Source of the DNA: Candidatus Methanoplasma cognatum
GTDB lineage: Archaea > Thermoplasmatota > Thermoplasmata > Methanomassiliicoccales > Methanomethylophilaceae
Direction: 5' to 3'
Length of the DNA: 64,000 nucleotides
NCBI GenBank assembly: GCA_009777615.1
Contig: WRLM01000001.1
Span: 372,001-436,000 of the forward strand
This document shows positions 53,025 to 63,213 of the stretch, piece after piece. Both the position numbers and the translations under genes were made by a program. The notes under the pieces were generated by a model. The model was not told the DNA's origin, made no database searches, and saw nothing but the letters and a program-made list of their open reading frames with translations. The stretch's first letter is position 1; each line of letters begins with the position of its first letter.

Positions 53025-53666
53025 TTACCGCATCCGCTCTGCCCGCCTTTTATTTTTGTCCTTCTCTTCAAAAAGATATTGTTCCGGCCTCATTATCTTT
53101 GCTTTTATGCCCTCTACGTCGGTAAAATCGTCATCAAGCGTCACGAGTATAACTGAGTCGGTCATCTCCACAGAATAAAGAATCTTCAAGTCATCAAGGT
53201 CGCGCACCTTGTATTTTTTCATAAGTTCCTCGGTGGAGGGAACTGGCGATATGTCAATTATCTTCGGGGAGACATCTCTGAGTTTCATCGACATATTCTC
53301 TTTCGTAGTTCTTGATTTCCGTTTATCTGTATATCTTAAACACTCGTCAAATATTACATCGGTGAGCATCAGTCTGTCGTCGGTCACACTCTTGGTGACA
53401 ACCTTCTTGACGGTGGTATCATTGTGTTTTGATATGACATAGGATATTAGGACGCTCGAATCAAGAGTTACATTCCGTTTGGTGTCCCCTATACGTTTAT
53501 CGACGTTTTCTTTCCTGCGGAACATCCTGCTGAGCTTCGATGGCAGGTAAGCCCAAAATCCTTTCCTGCTGAGATAGGGGGAGGCCCCCCTCCTGCGGAA
53601 CGCCCCACGGATCTTCGATGGCCGGGAATCTTTGAATCTTCCATCCTTGTCTTGCTTGGCCTCCAT
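53025..53666 (-). CDS. PIN-domain protein with a basic N-terminal tail
   Basis: A 213-residue protein. The C-terminal part has the acidic residues of a PIN-type RNase: VTLDSSVLISY, IFDECLRY, VRDLDDLKILYSVE and LVTLDDDFTDVE. The first 60 residues are strongly basic (SKIRGAFRRRGASPYLSRKG) and could bind nucleic acid. ATG 53666 sits behind a GAGGGGGGAGA ribosome-binding site, which favours it over the TTG at 53684. No antitoxin-like gene is adjacent, so a VapC toxin role is possible but not supported by context. Confidence 0.7.
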   Translation of the reverse strand: MEAKQDKDGRFKDSRPSKIRGAFRRRGASPYLSRKGFWAYLPSKLSRMFRRKENVDKRIGDTKRNVTLDSSVLISYVISKHNDTTVKKVVTKSVTDDRLMLTDVIFDECLRYTDKRKSRTTKENMSMKLRDVSPKIIDISPVPSTEELMKKYKVRDLDDLKILYSVEMTDSVILVTLDDDFTDVEGIKAKIMRPEQYLFEEKDKNKRRAERMR

Positions 53667-53842
53667 GCCGGTCTCCCCCCTCAAATAGTATCCTGACTGC
53701 TTCCGGTTGGTCTACCGGTTGACCGCCAAGTCTATTATCTCCGTATCGCTGGTCATGACAGGGTCTGATAGTCCGGAGGATGTGGCTGTGTCCGGCATCA
53801 TGCGGCGTTTTCCACAGGACATCGCCGGATGTCCTCTTGGCA

Positions 53843-56800
53843 TTATGCAGATGTGAACACCGCCTTCATCAGCCAGAGGTCGGAGTCTAGATATTCATCC
53901 GCGTTCAGAACCGCAGGAAGCAACATACTCGGGCAGTCCATTATGAGCACTCCGGCGGTGACCTTCCATGTTCCCAGGTCGGATCCGACCAGTCTGCACA
54001 GTCCCGCCACGTTGGTATCCACATGGATACCGATCCTGGTCTCGGGGTAGGGGTCCAGGAACTTCAGATAGAACGGCGTGGTCAGCCCGGCGTAGAACGT
54101 CATCCCAAGATATAGGTGGTCTGCAAAGACCTCTTTCGGCGCGATGCCGTACGGATTCTCGATGTTGAGGAATATCGATTCTATCTCTCCGACCAGGTAC
54201 TTCAATCCCTCCTCTATGAAATCGGAATCGATGGACAATGCGATGCGGACCCCCGTACATACGGTGGACGTATAATCGGTGACATCCAGCGACACGAACA
54301 CCGAAGCTTCGACGACACAGGCGGCCAGCATCCCTATCCTCTCTTCGATGGCATCAGTTACCGCTGCCGTTAAGAAATCGGAAAGGTCGTCCGTGCTTTT
54401 TAGGGACCCTATGCTGTCCAGGACCTTGGTGGCCGAATCGTACAGTATGTTGAGCATGTGCACCTTCGCCGTACTCCCGCTGAATATCCCGCCACAGTTG
54501 GGCGATCCGGGGGTGCCTTTGGCGAACGTCCATTCCTTCGCGCCGTCCGCCACCCTCTGCCATGTGAAGTCATCGTTCTTGGAGTCCTTCTTGACCGGCG
54601 TCCTGTCGACCTCCTTTCCCTCAGGGGATACCAGCATCACGCATTCGCCCTCGGAGATGAGCGCGGAGCCGTCGTTGTTGAGGAAAGCCCCGGAAAGGAG
54701 TATGACCGCTCTTTCTCCCGGCGATAATGCGAGGTCCGTTATCGTGTGGACCTTTGTTTCGGGGTTGGATCCCGCGCTGATGGTGTAGCCGCTCAAGTCC
54801 ATACGGTGCGGTGTCGCGTTGTAAAGCTCCACCCATTCATTGTCCCTGTCCGTCCCTGGAGGGTTAAGCTCGAACTCGTTGATCAGTATCCCCGTTTCAT
54901 AGGGGATGCTGTACTTCAGCTCTATGCCGGCGTCGATCGACCCCTTGAGGCCCGGCACGGGGAGAGGTATGTTCGAAAGCACCGCCGCTACCGGCGGTAT
55001 GTCGCTGAGGGAGAACTCCAGGTGGTGGTACTGGACAAGGTCCGGGAGGATAATGTCGAACCTAACTCCGGACACGACCCCGTTCAATGAGATCATGTGG
55101 TCCGTCGTCTTCATGAGCGGGTCTATTTCGGCGGCGGCATACCAATCGCTGCCTCTGATCTCGGCGGCGCCAGTGAGCAGTATCTCCCCGCCGCCTGAAC
55201 CTCTCTGTTTGATTGAGACCGAACCAGATATACTGAGATTGTTGAGCGAGCACCCCATGGTCATGGTCAGAAGGGTCTTCATATCGTCCCCGGATGAGGG
55301 GAGGTTCGTTGCCAGCGATATCGTGAATCCCATGTAAGAGAAGCTGACGGAATGTTTCGCCCCCCCGAGGCTGTTATTGACTGCGTTCACCACCCCTTCC
55401 AGAACACTACCGAACAGTTTGACAAGCTGCCCCTCGACGAATTCGGCCAGAAGTCTGAGGGACTCCATCAGCACGTTGTAGAGCTTCTCCACGACGGCCG
55501 CATAATATTTTGCGAATTCGATCAGCCCGGTGCCTAAGATCAGGATGGCGTCCATGATCATTGACATCACCTTGCGCAGAGGTTCAAGGAGCGGCGCGAG
55601 AAGCCCGATGAGGGCGTTCCAGGCGTCTCCCAGAAGGGTGTTGCTGGGCGTATAGCCCTTGACCCCCGAAAGCTCCCATCCGCTTGCTACGATGATCTTC
55701 AGTTCCATACTTACTTTTGAAGAGCCTTTGAACACGGAATCGCAGATCCCCATTGCGTCCGTGACCGTCCCGGAGCTTTTCACAGTGTATTCTACGCTGT
55801 CCTCAACGGTTACCGAGAATGCGGCGGAGTATGATGCGCCGCTGTTCTCGCTGAATCCGACGTAATGCACGCAATCTTTGAGATTATCGTTCGGCCCTTT
55901 GACGCTCACACTGGGCGACGATGAGGAAGATATGGTCAATCTCTCGACGGTGGTGTTCCCGCCCGCTCCGGTGAAGGTGAAGGAGCCGGTACCGGGAAGA
56001 TCGATAGGCCCGCTGTATGCGTTGATGTTCGTGTTCTCCACAGCTTCGGAGCAAAGCATTCTGATCCTCTCCGGAACGTTCGTCGAAGTATCCATAAAAA
56101 AGATCCCCGCCTCGAATATGAGAGTGCAGATCTTTTTGACGAGACCGGGATTCCCGCCAGGTACGTCGGTCAGCGCGTTCAGGCCGTTCAGGCACCCGTC
56201 GACGGCGCTCTCGTAATCGGCTATCGCTTTTCTGACCCCGGCGGAGTCCATGAGGATCCCGGCGGCCGTGTTCATGTCGCCGTCGCCGTATTCGATCTCC
56301 GCATCCCCGAAATACTGGGCCAGAGCCGATACCACGGAGGATCTGATGTTCTCTCTGAAGGTCTCGACGCCGTATATCTCGCTGCGGTCATCGGATATCG
56401 TCTTATAGATGGCGGCGTAGAAGGGATCGGAGATCCTCTGGTATGTTATTGCGGAGGTCATTATCCTCTCCACCTCCGTATCTCCTTTGTTCAGGGCAAG
56501 GTCCACCGCTTTGTTTATTGTCTCCATGAATGCCTCGCCGTCCGCCGGATCGACTGGTATCCGTATGGTGCCGAGCGCTTTCGATTCCCCTATGCTGACA
56601 GCCGCGGAATTGATGACGTTCCTCATCCATTCCCTTATCTCGTTGGTCTCCGCCCTGTAGTGGCTTTTGAATTTCGATATCCCTTCCCACCCCATCAGGT
56701 CGACGGAGGGGTAGCCGGAAGTGATGGACAAAGAAGATATCCTGACCGTTCTGCCGCCGATAACGACGTCGGCGTCTGAGGTCATTATCGACGCCGTCCT

Positions 56801-57901
56801 TCCGGTGTAGAGGCGGCTGTACATATCGACGTCCAACCCGTTATCCCTCATAACCTGCTCAATATACGGCGCGGCCGAGAATTCATTCTTACCGGTGAAG
56901 AACCCTTTCAGAGAATCCCAAGCGTTCTTCAGGCCGTCCGCGACCCAATCCATCAGATCTATGACGCGGTTGCCGTAGAGATAGTCGAACCATTGCAGCG
57001 CCAGATCGTCTGCTATGGAAATGAGTGCCTGAGAATATACTGCGGAAAGGTCTATCTCCACGTACCCGTCCTTTGAAACCAAGATGTCCGCGAGGTCGAT
57101 CCGCTCAAGGTCCGCGTCAATGCCCTCCGAAGGGCAGCGGAACACAAGAAGCTCAAGCACCTTCATTGAACTTTCATAAGCGGACACGACGTCCGCAGAA
57201 GTTAAGATGGACATGGTCCCCATACTTCCGTATTCTGCGAGCGCGCCGTATCCGTTCAGAACTCTGTACTGAGCGAGGGCGGTCAGCTGGTGGGTCATCA
57301 TCTGCGAGAGGGCGGAGCCTTCGCCGGAGATCATTATGTCAAAAAGCGACCCCTTCTCCGCCGCTAAGGGAAGGGCGCATGTGCCGTCGGTCGATATCGC
57401 CGTGGTCTTCACCGATGTTCCGGATCCGCAGATGAACCTTGCCGTGTAGTGCCCCGTTGCTCTGAGGTAAGAGGGTATGAAACCGTCCGTGAAAGCGTCG
57501 GAGGAGACCAGCTTGAGCGGCTCCGCCTCCAGAACGAAGTCGTAACTTATGATGGTGACCGACACGCCCCTGTCAGCGCTGGGGTAGTTGGTCTTCATCC
57601 ATTCATCGGACCGTTCTTTGAACGTTTCAGCTCTCTTTTCGATGGACCCTCCGTTAAGGTCGGTGCTGATGTCGAATATCAGCTCTCCCAGCCCTCTTTC
57701 TATGGACATCCTTGTGCTTTCTATCGCCGAATCCAGAGAATCCAGCTCTGTTATGATGTTTTCCGCCGTCTCTTCGACGTCCTTCGCCTGCGAGACCATC
57801 ACCGCATAAGCGGACCCGATGATCAGCAGCACCACTCCTATCACGACGAACGGCATGTTGCCGTCCTTCGACTTTTTGATCCCTTTGATGTGTCGATCCA
57901 T
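53843..57901 (-). CDS. Large membrane-anchored surface protein with lamin-tail domain
   Basis: A 1352-residue protein beginning with a membrane helix (NMPFVVIGVVLLIIGSAYAV), followed by long helical and beta-rich regions. A central hydrophobic segment (about residue 775) reads LIGLLAPLLEPLRKVMSMIM. Near the C-terminus (about residues 1010-1120) lies a lamin-tail (LTD) domain: LINEFELNPPGTDRDNEWVE, LYNATPHRMDLSGYTI and SPGERAVILLSG. It is probably exposed outside the cell. No enzymatic motif is seen. It is divergent from the adhesin gene; the 53667-53842 gap on its downstream side holds no gene. Confidence 0.8.
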   Translation of the reverse strand: MDRHIKGIKKSKDGNMPFVVIGVVLLIIGSAYAVMVSQAKDVEETAENIITELDSLDSAIESTRMSIERGLGELIFDISTDLNGGSIEKRAETFKERSDEWMKTNYPSADRGVSVTIISYDFVLEAEPLKLVSSDAFTDGFIPSYLRATGHYTARFICGSGTSVKTTAISTDGTCALPLAAEKGSLFDIMISGEGSALSQMMTHQLTALAQYRVLNGYGALAEYGSMGTMSILTSADVVSAYESSMKVLELLVFRCPSEGIDADLERIDLADILVSKDGYVEIDLSAVYSQALISIADDLALQWFDYLYGNRVIDLMDWVADGLKNAWDSLKGFFTGKNEFSAAPYIEQVMRDNGLDVDMYSRLYTGRTASIMTSDADVVIGGRTVRISSLSITSGYPSVDLMGWEGISKFKSHYRAETNEIREWMRNVINSAAVSIGESKALGTIRIPVDPADGEAFMETINKAVDLALNKGDTEVERIMTSAITYQRISDPFYAAIYKTISDDRSEIYGVETFRENIRSSVVSALAQYFGDAEIEYGDGDMNTAAGILMDSAGVRKAIADYESAVDGCLNGLNALTDVPGGNPGLVKKICTLIFEAGIFFMDTSTNVPERIRMLCSEAVENTNINAYSGPIDLPGTGSFTFTGAGGNTTVERLTISSSSSPSVSVKGPNDNLKDCVHYVGFSENSGASYSAAFSVTVEDSVEYTVKSSGTVTDAMGICDSVFKGSSKVSMELKIIVASGWELSGVKGYTPSNTLLGDAWNALIGLLAPLLEPLRKVMSMIMDAILILGTGLIEFAKYYAAVVEKLYNVLMESLRLLAEFVEGQLVKLFGSVLEGVVNAVNNSLGGAKHSVSFSYMGFTISLATNLPSSGDDMKTLLTMTMGCSLNNLSISGSVSIKQRGSGGGEILLTGAAEIRGSDWYAAAEIDPLMKTTDHMISLNGVVSGVRFDIILPDLVQYHHLEFSLSDIPPVAAVLSNIPLPVPGLKGSIDAGIELKYSIPYETGILINEFELNPPGTDRDNEWVELYNATPHRMDLSGYTISAGSNPETKVHTITDLALSPGERAVILLSGAFLNNDGSALISEGECVMLVSPEGKEVDRTPVKKDSKNDDFTWQRVADGAKEWTFAKGTPGSPNCGGIFSGSTAKVHMLNILYDSATKVLDSIGSLKSTDDLSDFLTAAVTDAIEERIGMLAACVVEASVFVSLDVTDYTSTVCTGVRIALSIDSDFIEEGLKYLVGEIESIFLNIENPYGIAPKEVFADHLYLGMTFYAGLTTPFYLKFLDPYPETRIGIHVDTNVAGLCRLVGSDLGTWKVTAGVLIMDCPSMLLPAVLNADEYLDSDLWLMKAVFTSA

Positions 57902-57986
57902 GTTATCTGAATGAATATTTCCGGGAGCCTTGATATAAGGGGAGAATTACAGTTAGTGAGGTAATACCCCTGAGCTGCGCGGGAAT

Positions 57987-57997
57987 GGGGGGGGGGG
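57987..57997 (+). repeat. Run of 11 G between two divergent surface-protein genes
   Basis: An uninterrupted G11 tract, 86 bp upstream of the lamin-tail protein start and 174 bp upstream of the adhesin start. Such tracts can change length by slippage; whether this one does is unknown. Confidence 0.85.
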
Positions 57998-58111
57998 AAA
58001 CACAGTATGAGATGGTTCTCAAAGCATTCGGTCGTCCGACATCATGAGACTGTGACGATCAGTCCGAAAAGGTATGAGACGCGATACACAGAGCCGCCGC
58101 GGACTCCCGGA

Positions 58112-58128
58112 TGCAATATATAATCCAA
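58112..58128. promoter_or_regulatory. Degenerate operator-like half site before the adhesin gene
   Basis: TGCAATATATAATCCAA: the right arm and centre match the shared operator, the left arm has three changes. It lies 43 bp before the adhesin ATG, and its ATATATAA could simply be the TATA box. Confidence 0.3.
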
Positions 58129-58170
58129 TAAATAGATAGATGTGCTACATAGTAAAAAGAAGGCTCACCC

Positions 58171-61100
58171 ATGCAGACAAAGATAAAAACCAGAACCGCA
58201 GCGGCGGCCGGAGGAGGCCGAACCGTCACCGCGGCAGCACTGGCGCTGGCACTGTTCGCGATAACGGTGCTGGCGCTATTCCTGCCGGCTACGGATTCGG
58301 CACATCCCGAGACCGACGTTCCCTATCTAGACGAAAACGGGGAGACGAAATACCACGATGTGACCGTACTTACTTCAAGCAGCGATTTCAGCAGTATGAG
58401 TTACACTTTGTCAAGCGGCTGGTATCTTATCAGGGGCAGCATCAGCCTTACGGGCGGAAACACTGTTTACATCAATGGCGACGTACACCTGATCCTCGAG
58501 GACGGCAGTGACTTTACTACGCGCAGCGATAACAGCGGCATCAATGTCATCGGAACGAACAGCCTGACGATTTACTCCCAATCTGCGGATGACGCTACGA
58601 TGGGCAAACTCACAGCCCGATCCACCCAGTCCTCACCCGGCATCGGCGGTGTCGGTGCGGGCATCGGCGGCGGCTGGAGCGGCGCATACAACAGCGCAGG
58701 AGGCGTCGGCGAGGACTGCGGCACAGTAACCATCAACGGCGGAATTATCACGGCCACTTCCGGCAACGGCGCGGGAATCGGCGGCGGCTACGGCAGCAGC
58801 GGCAGCAGCGGCGGCGATGCCGGCAACGGCGGCATTGTCACCATCAACGGCGGCATTGTCACCGCCACAGGCGGCAACGGCGCGGGCATCGGAGGCGGCA
58901 ATGGCAACTACACCAACGGCGGTAACGGCGGCATACTCACAGTCAACGGCGGCACAGTAAATGCACAATCCGCGTACAGCGCGGGCATCGGCGGTGGGCG
59001 GCACGGCGGCAGTCTCGGCGCGGGCGCCGCCGGCGGCACGGTCACAATCAACAACGGCACAGTCATCGCCAATTCCGCTTCCGGCGTTGGCATCGGCGGC
59101 GGCGGTTACGGCGGTCAAGGCGGCCCCGGCGGCACGATCACGATCAACAACGGCACAGTCATCGCCACTTCCGATGACGGCGTAGGTATCGGAGGCGGCA
59201 GTTACGGCGGCACGATAATCGTTAATGACGGTATAATAAGAGTCGATTCCTTAGGCACAGGCGGCGGCATTCATGGTGCCGGCGGTCAAGGCGGCACGGT
59301 AACCATCAACGGCGGCACGATCGAAGCCGATTCCATTGGAGACGGCGGCACAAGCGCTTATTCATATATCAACGGCAACGGCGGCACGATCACCATCAAC
59401 GGCGGTACCGTCGAAGCCAATACCATTGGCACAGGCGGCAACAGCAGCGGCGACCGCAACGCCGGCACCGGCGGTAACGGCGGCACTGTGATCATCACCG
59501 GCGGCACCGTCGAAGCCAATTTCATCGGCACCGGCGGTAACGGCGGCGGCACCGGCCCCGGCATTGGCGGCGGTAACGGCGGTAACGGCGGCACGGTCAC
59601 CATCACCGGCGGCACCGTCGAAGCCGACTCCGTTGCAGACGGAGGTAACGGCGGCAGCGGTTACTACTACGACGGCGGCGATGCGGGCAACGGCGGCACG
59701 GTCACTATCGCCGGCGGCGTCGTCAAAACCAGATCCATCATTGCCGGAGGTAACGGCGGCCTCACCACCGTCATTCCGGGCAACGGCGGCGATGCGGGCA
59801 ACGGCGGCAATATCATGATCACCGGCGGCACCGTCGAAGCCAATTCCATCGGTCGTGGCGGCACCGGCGGCAGCGGCACTGTCCATGGCATCGACGGCAT
59901 AGCCGGCGACGCTGTGGTCACCGGCGGCAGCACCAACGCCGATATACAAGGCATACCAACGAATGATCAGTTGCCTAAAGAACCGGTCTATCTTACAACG
60001 GTCATATTGCCCACCCCGAACACCGCAGTGACCATGTGTGCGGTTACCATTCTGCCGGGCAACCTCACGTATGTTTATGGGTTCCAAGACGTCGTGACAG
60101 ACGATGATGGGAAGATATACCTCTGGTTGCCTGAGAGCGGGATCGGCGAAAGAACAAAAATAACTCTGACCGCCGGCGGAGAGACACGCAGCGGAAACCT
60201 CACCGTCAGAGATGGGGCCGGCAGTCCCAACGTGCTCAATCTGGATTATACTCTGATCAACGGCGTGCGGTATATTCTGCCGGACGGGACCCAGGGCACC
60301 CGGGACAACGTGATGGAGCTTACTGGCGCAGCTTATTTCGGGACGGATGTTTCCGGCGGTTATATGCTTGAAGACATCGGTCCGAGCGGAGGATGGTTCA
60401 TCATCACCGATGACATCGATATTGGAGCGGGCAATGCTCTGAACATTTCTGGAGACATATATCTCATCGTCGGCGCCGGCTGCACACTGAGCGTTGCCAA
60501 GGGTGTGACCGTCGGATCCGGAAGTACTTTCTGTCTCTATACAGAGGACCCAGATTTTTCGGCGACCGGCACTGTTTACGGTATACTCAGTGTCGCCGAT
60601 AACATCGGCGTAGCTTTTGCAGGAGGAACATTCACCAACACGGCCACTATAATCTCTGTTATGCGGAGCGGAGTCATTCCCACCAATACGGCCGCCATCA
60701 TCAACGGCGTCACAGGCACGATCAGAGGAGACGAGCACGGTGTCCGGCTTGACATGGGCGGCACCATCACCAACTCCGGCCTGATTGAAGGGACGAATTA
60801 TGCCGGCATCCTTTCCGTAGGCGTTGCCCACGTAACTAACAACCCCGGCGGCACGATCAGAGGAGGCAGCAAAGGCATCGAACTCAGCACAGGCGGCACG
60901 GTCACCAATGCCGCCACCGCCGTCATCACCGGCGCAGGCGGAGTGTACATCGGAGACTTTGATGGCTTCGACGGAACATCAGGCGATGTCTTTACCAACT
61001 CCGGCCTTATCGAAGGCACGTCCGGAAACGGTGTACAAATCGCAGACGGAACCGATATCTTGGTCACCAACTCCGGCGCCGGGACTATCAAAGGCACAGC

Positions 61101-63087
61101 GAATGGCATATACCTTGCCGGAGGCACAGTGGATAACTCCGGCTCCGTATATTGTGCTGCCGGCGGCGAATACGGCGTCCGCATTGACGGCCCCGCCGCA
61201 ATAACCAACGATGGTGATATCGAAGGGCCGGGCGGCATAATGGTGGGATGGCTTGACTACGGCGCCTATGAAATAACCAACACCGGTGCCGTAAAAGGCA
61301 ACACCCAGAACGGGATAGACATCACCGCCGGAGACAGGCCGTTCATCAATAACTATGGCGTCATCTATGGCGAAGTAAACGGCATTGTCTTCGAACTGTA
61401 CAGCCAGTACGCCAGGGTCGACAATTCCAACACCGGTTCCGTCAAAGGTAACACCGGCGACGGCGTCTGGTTCAAGGACGCAAACGGGGGAGGCGTCGTT
61501 AACAACTACGCCGCGGGCACAAGCATCACGGGTGCGGATACCGGCATCCGCGCCGACAGTTATGCAGAGATATCCAACAACGGCACGATAGCAGGTGCCG
61601 CAGAGTACGGCATTATCTGCGACGCAGCCTTTATCTTAAACGGATCTGCCGGCATGATCACAGGTTACATTGGTATGGTAGTCGGGTGGCTCGACGCCAC
61701 TGCCATCATCTCATCAAATCCAGCTTTGCATTGCACCATAACCAACAACGGCACGATAACCGGCACCAACGGCACCGGCATCTACGTCGATGACGGCGAC
61801 GGCGGTCTGATTGCCAACACAGGCTCGATCAGTTCTACCAACGGTAGCGGCATATTGGCCTTTGGCGGCGGAATTCGCATCTTCAATGACGGCGGCACGA
61901 TAACCTCTGATAACAACGGCATACACCTTGGCTCCTACGGCAACGTAGATAACGATAACAGCGGCAATATCGCAGGCACCGGCGATGGGATCTACCTTGC
62001 CGCTGGGGGAGAGATCCGTAACTACAGCGGAGAGATCAAAGGCGGCGCGTATGGCATACACGCTAATTCCGGAGCGGTGATTGAGAACTGGGATCTCATA
62101 ACCGGAGATGTCCTTCTCTCAAACGGTGTGAACAGAGCGGCGTTCGCCGCCGACAGCGTGATAGACGGAAACTTCACCATAGGCTCTGATGCCAACTCTG
62201 AGCTGTATTTCATAGGTTCGCCCAACCTGGTCACAATGGTTTACGCAACGGTCAACGGCGCCGCTGATATAGGCGCCGCGAAGGCGGACATCGACCCCGC
62301 CGGTCTGCCGGCGGGGCTCGTTCCCGGCGATAAGATCATCCTGATCGACGGAAGCGCAGGAACTATGTCCGGAACCCCGGCGAACCCGACGCTCGCTGTC
62401 GGCGGATACGACCTCCGGATATCGGTTGTGAGCGATCAGCTGATCGCAGAGGTGTTCATTCCGGTCGTCACGACGAACTACATCATAACAGCAACCTCTG
62501 ATTCCATGACCACGATCTCTCCTCAGGGGAAGACATCCGTACAGAGGGGGAACGATATCACGTTCGTCTTCTCTGCTAATGCCGGTTTCTATATCAACGC
62601 GGTGATAGTGGACGGCGTACACCTCTCGCAGACGGATATCCGCCGTGGGTCGTACAGCTTCTACAACGTTAACATGAACCACTCCATACAGGTCACCGGC
62701 AGTACCACGAGGGTGGGAGGGGACATGACCCTGACCATCGGGACCATAGAAGGCAAAGGCTACGCCGAATACAGCGTGGACGGAGGAGCGAGCTTCGCGA
62801 GGTATACCTCAACGGTGGTCCTCTCCGAAAACACGGACCTCATCATCAGGGCCGTCGCCGAGGGAGGATACGAGTTCAAAGAATGGAGGGAAGGGAACGA
62901 CGTCTACAAGACATCCGTAGTGACCTTCTACAACAACGGCGCCAGCGTGAACGCGGAGCTTTATTTCTCCCACGACAGGAAGACAGACAATACACTATTG
63001 ATAATCGCAGCCGCCGCAGCGCTGATAGTGTTTGTTACCCTCTTGATCGCCGTTATCGTGATACGCACCGGAGGGCACATTGGATAA
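58171..63087 (+). CDS. Giant glycine-rich repeat adhesin-like surface protein
   Basis: A 1638-residue secreted protein. After a signal/anchor helix (AAALALALFAITVLALFLP) come Gly/Asn/Thr-rich repeats (about residues 150-600, units such as GGTVTINGGTVEANS) likely to form a right-handed beta-helix. A second set (about 790-1330, units like TNSGLIEGTSGNGV) follows, and then the ISPQG and DGGASF modules shared with the protein at 1-1053. A C-terminal membrane helix (LIIAAAAALIVFVTLLIAVI) ends it. Similar proteins are linked to host or cell attachment in gut archaea. The DNA repeats are near-identical and prone to recombination or assembly error. Confidence 0.85.
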   Translation: MQTKIKTRTAAAAGGGRTVTAAALALALFAITVLALFLPATDSAHPETDVPYLDENGETKYHDVTVLTSSSDFSSMSYTLSSGWYLIRGSISLTGGNTVYINGDVHLILEDGSDFTTRSDNSGINVIGTNSLTIYSQSADDATMGKLTARSTQSSPGIGGVGAGIGGGWSGAYNSAGGVGEDCGTVTINGGIITATSGNGAGIGGGYGSSGSSGGDAGNGGIVTINGGIVTATGGNGAGIGGGNGNYTNGGNGGILTVNGGTVNAQSAYSAGIGGGRHGGSLGAGAAGGTVTINNGTVIANSASGVGIGGGGYGGQGGPGGTITINNGTVIATSDDGVGIGGGSYGGTIIVNDGIIRVDSLGTGGGIHGAGGQGGTVTINGGTIEADSIGDGGTSAYSYINGNGGTITINGGTVEANTIGTGGNSSGDRNAGTGGNGGTVIITGGTVEANFIGTGGNGGGTGPGIGGGNGGNGGTVTITGGTVEADSVADGGNGGSGYYYDGGDAGNGGTVTIAGGVVKTRSIIAGGNGGLTTVIPGNGGDAGNGGNIMITGGTVEANSIGRGGTGGSGTVHGIDGIAGDAVVTGGSTNADIQGIPTNDQLPKEPVYLTTVILPTPNTAVTMCAVTILPGNLTYVYGFQDVVTDDDGKIYLWLPESGIGERTKITLTAGGETRSGNLTVRDGAGSPNVLNLDYTLINGVRYILPDGTQGTRDNVMELTGAAYFGTDVSGGYMLEDIGPSGGWFIITDDIDIGAGNALNISGDIYLIVGAGCTLSVAKGVTVGSGSTFCLYTEDPDFSATGTVYGILSVADNIGVAFAGGTFTNTATIISVMRSGVIPTNTAAIINGVTGTIRGDEHGVRLDMGGTITNSGLIEGTNYAGILSVGVAHVTNNPGGTIRGGSKGIELSTGGTVTNAATAVITGAGGVYIGDFDGFDGTSGDVFTNSGLIEGTSGNGVQIADGTDILVTNSGAGTIKGTANGIYLAGGTVDNSGSVYCAAGGEYGVRIDGPAAITNDGDIEGPGGIMVGWLDYGAYEITNTGAVKGNTQNGIDITAGDRPFINNYGVIYGEVNGIVFELYSQYARVDNSNTGSVKGNTGDGVWFKDANGGGVVNNYAAGTSITGADTGIRADSYAEISNNGTIAGAAEYGIICDAAFILNGSAGMITGYIGMVVGWLDATAIISSNPALHCTITNNGTITGTNGTGIYVDDGDGGLIANTGSISSTNGSGILAFGGGIRIFNDGGTITSDNNGIHLGSYGNVDNDNSGNIAGTGDGIYLAAGGEIRNYSGEIKGGAYGIHANSGAVIENWDLITGDVLLSNGVNRAAFAADSVIDGNFTIGSDANSELYFIGSPNLVTMVYATVNGAADIGAAKADIDPAGLPAGLVPGDKIILIDGSAGTMSGTPANPTLAVGGYDLRISVVSDQLIAEVFIPVVTTNYIITATSDSMTTISPQGKTSVQRGNDITFVFSANAGFYINAVIVDGVHLSQTDIRRGSYSFYNVNMNHSIQVTGSTTRVGGDMTLTIGTIEGKGYAEYSVDGGASFARYTSTVVLSENTDLIIRAVAEGGYEFKEWREGNDVYKTSVVTFYNNGASVNAELYFSHDRKTDNTLLIIAAAAALIVFVTLLIAVIVIRTGGHIG

Positions 63088-63175
63088 TCCTCGAGCTAAC
63101 CCCGCTAAAACAATTTCCAATCTCTATTTTCATTTTCCGCTGATGAAAGAATCAATAATGCCGCCTTGCGCGCAA

Positions 63176-63189
63176 AGTATTATAAATAC
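63176..63189 (+). promoter_or_regulatory. TATA-type promoter of the radical SAM gene
   Basis: GTATTATAAATACT is centred about 30 bp before the ATG at 63214, with no strong ribosome-binding site between. Confidence 0.45.
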
Positions 63190-63213
63190 TAGGTAAATCT
63201 TGAGCCTGGTACA

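Noticed and set aside
52787-53071. Minus-strand 94-residue gene
   Set aside because: It overlaps the PIN-domain gene in another frame and has no family likeness.
57987-58128. Adhesin gene as a firm member of the operator regulon
   Set aside because: Only one arm of the repeat is kept at 58112-58128 and the match can be explained by a TATA box.
58700-59930. CRISPR-like array
   Set aside because: The regular repeats are codon-phased, translate to Gly/Thr/Asn repeat units in one long frame and have no spacer structure.
58633-60831. Long minus-strand frames opposite the adhesin
   Set aside because: They are shadows of the GC-rich repeat sequence, with Ala/Val/Asp-rich translations that only mirror the repeats.
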